This document shows, one piece after another, positions 16,796-24,302 of a stretch of 60,000 nt of DNA (the stretch's first letter is position 1; every line of letters begins with the position of its first letter). The notes beneath the pieces were generated by a model that searched no databases, was not told the origin of the DNA, and saw only the letters and a list, made by a program, of their open reading frames with translations. A program made the position numbers and the translations under genes. Source of the stretch: Symsagittifera roscoffensis (lineage: Eukaryota > Xenacoelomorpha > Acoela > Convolutidae); NCBI RefSeq assembly GCF_963678635.1, contig NC_087067.1:37520686-37580685 (forward strand), given 5' to 3'.

Positions 16796-19090
16796 CTACA
16801 GGAAGCTCATCCAAAGATCCCGTCCTCCCATGTGGAGGACCGTTATTGGTGTTCTTCCGGCTACGTAGATAGCTCCTCGATTGGCTGCAGCCAGTCGGAG
16901 ATTCGTTGGAATCAGATCTTCCCGCGTGAAGCCCATTCTTTCCCAAGTTTTTATCGGCATCACACTCACGACCGCTCCTGTGTCCAGAAGCCCTGTGACT
17001 CCGATTATTGTTCCGTTGGTGTCGAGCAGATGTGCTGTCACATCTGCTTCATATCCAATGTGTACTGCGTCTTGTTCCATCATGGCGTCATGGCCTATCC
17101 TGCGGACCTTGAGTTCCTCTTCTCCCAAATAGATCTGCCCTATTTGGTCATCATCTGTTGTTACATAAGTCCTGGTGTAGATACTGATCCCATCCACGTT
17201 CAGCATCACTTGATACGGCCCATAGACTTCTAGGTAGCGTCCATGAAGTTTCCTCGTGCGAGGGCCACCCGTCGTTAGTAGTGCCCTCACAGCCCTCGAC
17301 TCGGTGCGTGGCTCCATCTGCCTCAGATAGTCTGCATATGTGTCCAAATGCATCAAAGTGAACTCAGACGGTTCACTCAGATTTCTGATTACCTGATGCC
17401 CTGCCACCGAGATTATCGACTGTATTTTACTTCCTTGCGGTGCCATACCGAACCTCTGACCAGAGATAACATTAAGTTTCATGCTCAAGCTGCTTGGTGC
17501 TTTTGCCTCTTCATCTTCCGTTGCTTCGAAGGCGTTCAATTGCTCCTGTAGTTTTTCATTCTCCAGCTCGAGTTTCACCTTTTGTTCAATCTCTTTCGTC
17601 ACTAGTTCCTGTTGTACTCTATTTATAGCATCCCTCGCAGCTGCCCTATAATCGATTTTGAAGTCATCGGCCGCAGTTGCTGGTTCCGGTTCACGTGCTT
17701 CCTCTGTTACCGCCTGCATCTTCTTTGCCACCAGCTCTTGAGGTTTATCCTTTCTGCGTGCCTCCGCTTCACTCAAAAGTCGAGCCTTGCTGGCTTTCAC
17801 TCCTGACAGAGCTTCTTCATGTCTTGGATGCTTGATGTCTGCCACTGCATCCCAGAATTGCGGACAATCTGATTTAAAATGACCTTCCAAGTTACAAAAG
17901 AAACACCTCGGGCCGAATTTCGCAATTACTCCTCTCATGAAATCCTCCTGGTCCAACTCTGACGCATCTTCGTCCTCGAGGCTAAAGCCTATTGCTTTCA
18001 TGCCTTGTTTGTAAGTTGGGCATGCTGACACATGATGGTCTGTTGAACTGCAATTAGCACAAGAACGTCTCTTGTCCATATCATCCCTCGGTTTGTACCA
18101 ATTGTTCCCTTGGTTGGCTGGTCCGTTGTTAAAATTTCCATAATTGTTCTTGTAATATCCAGATCTCGAAGGAGGTTTCAACAAAAGATACTCTTTTGAT
18201 TTGAGCCCCAACTCCTCCGGTGTTGGCGCATTAGTTGATAGTGGTGTGTAATGCGTTGCTAGCATCGTACGAAGTTCGTCATTTTTCACACCATCGATGA
18301 ATTTTGAGGCTACGGCCAGGTTCATCCTTCGGTTTGACTCATCCGGTTGGCTGCGTCTTCTCAGCATTTCCAAATCATCGAGAAACTTGTCTATTGTTTC
18401 ATCTTCTCGTTGCCTCCGTTTCTCGAAGCGCATCATCGCCTGGTGCCCCTGCACCCCTGATCCGAAACAGTTTAACAAGATTTCGAAGATTTTCTCAGCA
18501 GTGTCACGTTGATACTGTTTCTTGGCCATGACACAGTTCAGGGCTGTCCCTTCGAAGTTGCTGGTGAGCGCGCTGCATTCCTGTCTCTCCGACAAGTCCT
18601 CTTCCTCGAAATGCAGCTTCATTACCTCTATCCAGGTATCAATACAGCCATCAGATTCGTCTTTGTAGCATCTTGGTTTCTTAAAGACTCTTCTGGACTT
18701 CTCACTGCGTTCATTGGTTCTTGATAACCTCGTCAGGAATGTCTCTAAAGACCTGTTCAGGGGTTCAAATGCTGTGGCCATTGCCCGCTTGAGTGTCCTC
18801 ACACCTTGTCGAAGGCTCTGTGTGCGGTGCATCCCTGCAATCCGAATCACCATGAGCGTTTCCCGCTTGGTCCATATGACTCCTCCTCGGGCTTGTATGC
18901 CCCATGTTGCTAGAATCGCTTCTCCCAGTCGCATGTGTGCTTTGCGTTGGTCGTTCGTTCGAGGTTTGTCTGTTCCCCGTTGAACTTGCTCTACTGTTCG
19001 GGCCCCATGCTGTATTACCCCTTGTGGCATAGCCTGATGAACTGCCCCTGCCTCTAGTGGATCCATACGTCTTCCTCCTTTGATGTTCAT
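16796..19090 (-). CDS. gag-pro: Gag capsid, two CCHC zinc knuckles and aspartic protease
   Basis: The frame is open from 19090, but meaningful protein probably begins near 18.85 kb where it takes over from the upstream gag frame. About residues 100-300 form a Ty3/gypsy capsid-like helical region (retrotransposon gag family). Two CCHC knuckles of the C-x2-C-x4-H-x4-C type follow (about 18021-18062 and 17864-17908), separated by an acidic spacer of over 50 residues. Next come a Lys/Glu-rich coiled coil and a retropepsin core with the LDTGA active-site motif (about 16970-16992). The frame ends at TAG 16796-16798, beyond which protease and RT linker sequence continues in the same frame, so the TAG is a nonsense mutation. 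Confidence 0.88.
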   Translation of the reverse strand: MNIKGGRRMDPLEAGAVHQAMPQGVIQHGARTVEQVQRGTDKPRTNDQRKAHMRLGEAILATWGIQARGGVIWTKRETLMVIRIAGMHRTQSLRQGVRTLKRAMATAFEPLNRSLETFLTRLSRTNERSEKSRRVFKKPRCYKDESDGCIDTWIEVMKLHFEEEDLSERQECSALTSNFEGTALNCVMAKKQYQRDTAEKIFEILLNCFGSGVQGHQAMMRFEKRRQREDETIDKFLDDLEMLRRRSQPDESNRRMNLAVASKFIDGVKNDELRTMLATHYTPLSTNAPTPEELGLKSKEYLLLKPPSRSGYYKNNYGNFNNGPANQGNNWYKPRDDMDKRRSCANCSSTDHHVSACPTYKQGMKAIGFSLEDEDASELDQEDFMRGVIAKFGPRCFFCNLEGHFKSDCPQFWDAVADIKHPRHEEALSGVKASKARLLSEAEARRKDKPQELVAKKMQAVTEEAREPEPATAADDFKIDYRAAARDAINRVQQELVTKEIEQKVKLELENEKLQEQLNAFEATEDEEAKAPSSLSMKLNVISGQRFGMAPQGSKIQSIISVAGHQVIRNLSEPSEFTLMHLDTYADYLRQMEPRTESRAVRALLTTGGPRTRKLHGRYLEVYGPYQVMLNVDGISIYTRTYVTTDDDQIGQIYLGEEELKVRRIGHDAMMEQDAVHIGYEADVTAHLLDTNGTIIGVTGLLDTGAVVSVMPIKTWERMGFTREDLIPTNLRLAAANRGAIYVAGRTPITVLHMGGRDLWMSFL

Positions 19091-20444
19091 TGAAGTTCAC
19101 CCTCGGTTCCCTGCTGGGAACTCCCGAGTTCGGCTCTCCTTCTTTTGGTCCACTCTTGCTGCTTAGTAGCCCGTCCAACCTATCCATGATAGCCTGAGTT
19201 CGCCTCTCCATCATCGCGTCTATCTTTGTGTCAAGAGACCCAAGAGACTGCTCTTGCTGAATTCTTAATTTCTCCATGTCGGCTCTTAAGCGTAACTCCC
19301 TCTGTTCCGCCTCTCTTGTCATTCGCGACAAGTTCCTCGTCATATGTTCGTCCGTTCTTTCTTTCAAGCGTTTTTCGCTTCTGCCAACTTCTTGTCTGTT
19401 GCGGTTTATTTCTTCCCGCAGACTTTCTCTTTCAATGTGAACTGCTCTTTCTAGTTCACTCATCCTTATCGACATCTGTTCATTTTGTTCTCCTAAACTG
19501 CCCACTATGTTGTTTAAGGCTTCCTCTAGTGCTGCCCCGTTATCCACGAGTGGCGTCACTAGTGGTGGTGTAACCCTGTCGGTCCCAGGTAACTTCGTGC
19601 TTGTCGAGATCCGGGCCTTGACTCTCTGCTTCAACGTCTTTTCATTATTCATTTCAGGATCCATTAACGCATTGCCGAGCCCTCTGGTTCTACTCTCTTC
19701 AGGTTGTGGCTCCGAACTTGTCCTAATCGCGAAGTCCTTTGACTGGCCCGGTGTGTTTGCCTCCTTGCTTATCGTTGTCACTACACCAAATTTGTCCATG
19801 GTTCCAGTCTCTCTTTCGACGTGTGCCTCACTCTCCTGGATCGAACTATTGAGGCTGACTTGAGATCCAAAGTCCCCTTGCTCTTCTTCATCTTCCCCAT
19901 CCTCCTGGGACTCACCATCGTTTCCTGCTCCTCCTCCCATGCTGAATGGAAAGAAGTTTCCTAAGGTGTTCTTCATTCTTTCTGAGAACGATGACGACGT
20001 TGTTTGTCTCCCAGTTCCGCTTGCCATCATAGTGTTGTCTGTCGGAGATCTTCTAGTTGTCGCTACTTCAGTTGAGGTGTCGGACAGTTCCGACATCTCT
20101 TCCCGATCCAATGTCCCGGTGGAAGTGGCAAAATCGTGGCCTTGTTCTACCGGAGTAGATTCACTCGCCAGCCTTCTGCCTCTCCCTTCCTGTCCATTTA
20201 CTCCCTGGTTGTCTTTCATGGTATGGTCCGTATTGACCTCCACTTCTAACAGTTCTCTTCGCTCTTCTGAGGTCTTCTGACTTCTCGTTTCAACCATTCT
20301 GCCTGAAACCGTCTCCTCTTTATCGGACCGGGATCGCTTGATCCAATCCACAAAAGGATCGGTCATCGTTTTTCTTTGCTTTTCAGGTATGAATTTCCTA
20401 GAGCTATTACCTCGTTTTGGTATCCTTGACTTGTCTAGACTCAT
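18765..20444 (-). CDS. gag: Gag N-terminal region with long coiled coil
   Basis: 559 codons from ATG at 20444. The first 260 residues are polar and low in complexity. A long, highly charged coiled coil (E/R/K/M/L heptads, about 19200-19500) would support multimerisation. An Arg/Gly/Ser/Asn-rich stretch (about 18900-19130) follows. The capsid and zinc-knuckle parts continue in the next frame, which overlaps this one for about 300 nt; the switch lies near 18780-18900. It may be an indel or, less likely, a programmed frameshift. No myristoylation motif is seen. Confidence 0.8.
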   Translation of the reverse strand: MSLDKSRIPKRGNSSRKFIPEKQRKTMTDPFVDWIKRSRSDKEETVSGRMVETRSQKTSEERRELLEVEVNTDHTMKDNQGVNGQEGRGRRLASESTPVEQGHDFATSTGTLDREEMSELSDTSTEVATTRRSPTDNTMMASGTGRQTTSSSFSERMKNTLGNFFPFSMGGGAGNDGESQEDGEDEEEQGDFGSQVSLNSSIQESEAHVERETGTMDKFGVVTTISKEANTPGQSKDFAIRTSSEPQPEESRTRGLGNALMDPEMNNEKTLKQRVKARISTSTKLPGTDRVTPPLVTPLVDNGAALEEALNNIVGSLGEQNEQMSIRMSELERAVHIERESLREEINRNRQEVGRSEKRLKERTDEHMTRNLSRMTREAEQRELRLRADMEKLRIQQEQSLGSLDTKIDAMMERRTQAIMDRLDGLLSSKSGPKEGEPNSGVPSREPRVNFNEHQRRKTYGSTRGRGSSSGYATRGNTAWGPNSRASSTGNRQTSNERPTQSTHATGRSDSSNMGHTSPRRSHMDQAGNAHGDSDCRDAPHTEPSTRCEDTQAGNGHSI

Positions 20445-21218
20445 TTTCTATTTGTCACTTTTTAATACCTATACTTAACTCGATTGCTAGAGACTTTATA
20501 GTTTTATTAACAATAATAATGACACAACACAATAAATTCCACAAGATTCTATTAAATAGTGACCAAGAACCCCTGTATGTTGTCAGAGTACAGTTTGTAT
20601 AAAATTTATTCACACTAACCGATTATCGGTCCAAAGATTTTGAAATTAGCTCAATGTGATGTTATCAGTCAATTTAAAAGATAGTGTATTCACTACCCAA
20701 TCAAGCACAGTTTACGTTGATTTAAAATCAAAAACAAAAATATATATTGACACAATATGAATGTATATATAAAAAAACGTATGTGTCTTGTACTCTTAGT
20801 CAGTCGCAGTACAATAGTCGAACCTGTCTTTTAAAGAAAAAGCTTTCCCTGCTTGGTGCTGCACCAAACAGACAAAACTTTGAAGGCAGTAATTTTCTCA
20901 AGTGGGCGTCTATTGCACCCACCGAGTACTGTGTTACCTATCTGCCTTCGGACTGCCCGAGCTAGACCTACTAAAATCCTCAGGGCAGTCACTTTTCCCA
21001 AAAACGTATTATGTTTCAATCCACACCAATGAGTCACGCTCTTTTTAATTTAGACTTAGTGTCGCGAATATCCGAGTTCGGACCTGTTTTGTATTAGTCT
21101 GGTTCTTTTTGAAAGGCAAGTTACCAGTGCAGTCACTGATACCTAGCCTGTGTATTAATAACCTAATACCTCTCGCTTTTTAGTCTTTCTTTCGTTTACC
21201 TAAGTCCTTAATAAAATA

Positions 21219-21408
21219 ATACCCCTCCGGATTGGCACAAATAGGACCCTTCCGGACTGTCAGAATATAGACCCCTCCGGATTGGGACCCCTCCGAATTA
21301 GCAACTATAAGACCCCTCCGGATTCGGACCCCTCCGAATTAGCAACTATAAGACCCCTCCGGATTCGGACTCCTCCGGTTTTGTGGAAAGTAGACCCCTC
21401 CGGATTGG
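21219..21408. repeat. Cluster of CCCCTCCGGATT-type motifs in the leader
   Basis: Within 190 bp the plus strand has about nine versions of ACCCCTCCGGATT or ACCCCTCCGAATT. Part is a tandem duplication of about 41 bp (21298-21376). Related copies occur through the leader and, as CCCTTCCGGATT with an inverted partner, in the LTRs (285-295 and 340-350). The motif is rare in the host part of the window. A protein-binding or RNA-structure role is possible but not shown. Confidence 0.8.
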
Positions 21409-23283
21409 GAGCCCTTAGCTCTGTCAAAGTAGCTTTTCGTAGTTTTCTTAATTTCAGCTTATACCCCTTCGGATACGTTCTGCGTTGCTTTTATGCTGGT
21501 TGAATTAACTGGGAAGGGTATAGGGTCCTTTCCTAGACCCCTCCGGATTGAAGTTAAGGCACTTATTTGACAATTCACACTAACGGTGAAGGGTCTTATC
21601 ACTTGCCTAATTTCGACTCTATTATGGTTGTCTTGTGCCTTCAGCCCTCCCTTTTTGTCTAGAACTGTCCTAAGTTACTTAGTTCAATCGCTATCAACTT
21701 TTGGTAGGGGTATAAGGGTTTTTCAGAAAAATTTATAAAACGTGAAGGGTGTACCCCTCCGGATTTGTGTAATTTGCTAAAAACAATCTCAAAAATTTTC
21801 TCACTCGTTTTTCCGGGAAATTTCCCGATCCTGTCAGTAAGCTCAGCTAATCTCTGATCTATTGGTACCAAGATCAACTCGATATAACCTGTAGTTCCAA
21901 AGTTATTAACCAAAACGTCTTTTTTGTAAACTCAAAAAATTTCTCACTTATAGGTTCCACCTAACTTTTTCCGCAATTCTGTTCCTTTCGACCTAAAAAT
22001 TATTGATCCGAGCTCAGAAGGCCTATACTCTTCTAGTTCAATGCAAAAGACCCGATATAAAACGCTTTTGTAGAAAAAATTTGCGAAAAACTATGCCACC
22101 TGGACCCCTCCGGATTGATGAATCCACCAAATCAAACACGTTATGTTCGATTTCTCTGCAACCCGGAAGGCTTTCGGGTAGCGGATTTTAAAACTCGTAG
22201 ATTCACTAGTGGACGTTGTCCGAACAACTATTTTTACTGTCCTAACTCAAAGATTTCAAAAAATTTTCTGATTTTATAGTGTTTCTTACTATCAAAAAAT
22301 GGGAAAATTTGGTTTTTGGTACCAAACTAGTTCCAACCACTTCCAAACTAAAGTTAACCGGTTCTACTTATTACAGTAGTGCAGTTACTATGTAACACAC
22401 TAACTTAGCGCTTTTTTCCGTTTCAAAAAATATCGATATCTCAAAAATCGCGACTTGTGGGGGGATCAAAATATCGCTATTTTGACCCTAAAAACCGGTC
22501 TGTTTTCGTTGTTTTTCACTGAAAAACGATATAAGACTATTAATATAGGCTATATAAGTAATAATATTAGTAATACTATACCCCTCCGGGTTTGTTTATT
22601 ATCCGAATTAAGGTGCTTAACTCGGATATTCGCAGTTCGGTGAAGGGTCACTACAGTGCAGCACTGTCGAGCCCCCCACAGATTACTATCTTACTTTTTG
22701 CACCAAAAGGGATACAAAACTTGTTAACGATACCCAACAGTCGATTGTTGTTTTCGTTGAGCCCCTTCTTGTTGCTCCTTGTACTGCTTGCCGGATCGGT
22801 CTTCACCCAGGACCCTTCCGAATTGAGCGCAATTTATCATTAACGTGCTTAAATGCTCAAATAACCCTACAGTACAAGCCTCACAAACGGGCCACAAAAT
22901 TGATCGTAACGATCCTGACTGATATAAATGCCTGTAACAACAATATATCTATCAACAACAAACGGGGGGGTTGAATCACATCTTGTCTGGGGGGATGATT
23001 TCTACTGATTTTTTACTTTTTTACTGTTTTTGGTTTTTTCGGTTATTTTTTTATGTTTTTTGTTTTTCTTGGGTACTATACTATTTTTTGTTTGGTTTTA
23101 CTTATATCTTTAAGTGTTTTTGGTCACCAACCACTCAGGGGACGAGGAGACGGCCGATCCCCCCACCCTTCCTGGTTCGTGAATTTTCGGTCTTAACTAG
23201 GTTAAAAAACTAATCACGGCAATCCGGAAGGCCTCCGCGTTCCGAACTACCCTTCCGCCCCGGCGGTTTAGGCCTATTAAGGG

Positions 23284-23325
23284 CGTTAATGTGAGCATCC
23301 GCTCGGCGCGGAGTGCTCGTTAACG
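23284..23325. other. Long hairpin just downstream of the primer site
   Basis: CGTTAA (23284-23289) pairs with TTAACG (23320-23325), and GAGCATCCGC (23293-23302) pairs with GCGGA-G-TGCTC (23308-23318) with one bulged base and a 5-nt loop. Its place 30-90 nt downstream of the primer site in the sense RNA is where retroelements often keep packaging or dimerisation structures. Confidence 0.65.
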
Positions 23326-23354
23326 GTTCCGCCGGTCATGATGTTATAAAAGAA

Positions 23355-23372
23355 TAACACCCAGGAGCGCCA
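23355..23372 (-). promoter_or_regulatory. Candidate primer-binding site
   Basis: The sense strand reads TGGCGCTCCTGGGTGTTA, opening with the TGG expected opposite a tRNA CCA end, 12 nt after the inferred LTR end at 23385. I could not match the rest to a specific tRNA by eye, and the spacing is larger than the usual 0-10 nt. Confidence 0.4.
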
Positions 23373-23384
23373 TAAAAACATACA

Positions 23385-24302
23385 TGTAACATTCGCCCGG
23401 AAGATACATATCGACGGATAACAAAACTAAGTCTTAAGACGACTGGCCAGCGTCTAAACAGAGCTTTGCATGTTTTTCACCGTCTCTACCAAGCCAGTAC
23501 TTTTTGGTGGTCTTTTCTAACATCGGGTCGACAAAAACGTTACTGTTCTCCGGCTTCGACCAGAACGCTCAAATTAACTGAATTACATGCAAAAATAGTG
23601 AGCTCATGGCTGGGTCTCAGTATCCCCAGACCACGAGGTCACTCCTAAAAATAGGGCTACTACTTATTATATTACTATTGTTTTTGTTCAGTAGATAAAA
23701 ATCATCATCTCCATCGAACATGGATCAACCCTTTCCCCCCAACTCTTAGCACCTCATCCTTGTCAAAACTAATCCAAATATCAATTAAATTCAAGTCAGG
23801 ACATGACAGGATGCTAAAAGTTCACACGAGTCAATAAAAGTTTTCCGTCCCGAGATCCTTCCGGATTCTTGAATCCGCTGAATCAAGCCCGTTGATCTCG
23901 ATTTCTTCCCAATCCGGAAGGCTGGTTTCTTACCCTTCACCGATGTTCGCAACGGCCTTGCAACTATTGTAGCAGCACAATAGTTGCAACTCGGAACGTT
24001 CTCTGCAATCTGCTGCTGTTTTTCAATCACGATTGTCGTTGTTATCGTCAGCGCAATTAATGTTGTTGTGTTTTCTCTCTCGTTTTTTGTTAAAAATGGC
24101 CGTTTCAGCATTTCTCAGAAATGTTACGTCATCACTTCGAAAATTTAAAATTTTAAAATACGGGAATATCCTGACCTTCACCGTTCTGCTAATCATCCGA
24201 ATAACGTCGTTAATCCTTCAAAATCATTAACTCGGAAGGTTCACTGCTAAAATTTCGAAGTCTGCAGAGATTGCATTTTGGCCATTCTGGTCGAATGTCA
24301 CA
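23385..24302 (-). repeat. 5' LTR (918 bp inferred)
   Basis: The part 23573-24302 is proven by its match to 1-730. The left boundary is inferred: TGTAACATTCGCCC at 23385 mirrors the sense start TGTGACATTCGACC at 24302, giving an imperfect terminal inverted repeat and TG...CA ends. The right flank begins at 24303 with satellite DNA. It carries the same 13-bp hairpin (23958-23989) as the 3' LTR. Confidence 0.8.

Larger units (their letters stand above)
10880..20444 (-). pseudogene. gag-pol polyprotein of the retrotransposon, broken
   Basis: Order in sense: coiled-coil gag N-terminus, capsid-like region, two CCHC zinc knuckles, aspartic protease, RT, RNase H, long linker, integrase, chromo/GPF-like tail, acidic linker, macro-domain-like module. 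Domains run on without a genuine stop between gag and pol, so the ancestor probably made a single gag-pro-pol polyprotein. Breaks in this copy: frame change near 18.8 kb, TAG 16796-16798, TAG 15635-15637, one-base deletion near 15319, TAG 13215-13217, small deletion near 12880, TAA 12392-12394, TAA 11450-11452. The final TGA is at 10880-10882. Its length (about 3,190 codons) is well above ordinary gypsy gag-pol. Confidence 0.9.
20445..23384 (-). other. 2.9-kb leader of the element
   Basis: No supported gene lies between the 5' LTR and the gag ATG. The sense leader holds, in order from the LTR, a primer-binding-site candidate, a strong hairpin (23284-23325), an A-rich stretch (22990-23110), and a cluster of CCGGA-cored repeats (21219-21408) with further single copies at 21538, 21750, 22104, 22579 and 22809. 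Short frames in it have no recognisable content. Confidence 0.7.
1..24302 (-). mobile_element. Giant Ty3/gypsy LTR retrotransposon with a second large polyprotein
   Basis: Positions 1-730 and 23573-24302 are direct repeats of exactly equal length with seven substitutions, and they bracket gag, protease, RT, RNase H and integrase reading frames on the minus strand in Ty3/gypsy order. The sense 5' end is at 24302 (LTR begins TGTGACATTCG). The 3' LTR runs off the left edge of the window. With the inferred LTR length of 918 bp the element is about 24.5 kb, far longer than the usual 5-10 kb. The excess comes from a 2.9-kb leader, a 9.6-kb gag-pol and an 8.9-kb second coding region downstream of pol. 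Coding parts are clearly richer in G+C than the surrounding AT-rich host DNA. The right flank is satellite DNA. Target-site duplication cannot be read because the left flank is missing. The copy carries many stops and frame changes, so it is non-autonomous as it stands. Confidence 0.95.

Noticed and set aside
5145-16798. TAG/TAA read as sense codons (alternative genetic code or readthrough) because most in-frame stops in the element are TAA or TAG.
   Set aside because: One internal stop is TGA, frameshifts are also present, the residues expected at the stops differ, and the host gene reads normally with the standard code. Nonsense mutations explain it better.
1522-20280. Many plus-strand frames across the giant element.
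   Set aside because: They are antisense shadows of the minus-strand gag-pol and second polyprotein, with no domain of their own.
21219-21408. CRISPR-like array in the leader because of short repeats with spacers.
   Set aside because: The repeats are degenerate and irregularly spaced and lie in a retrotransposon leader in animal DNA.
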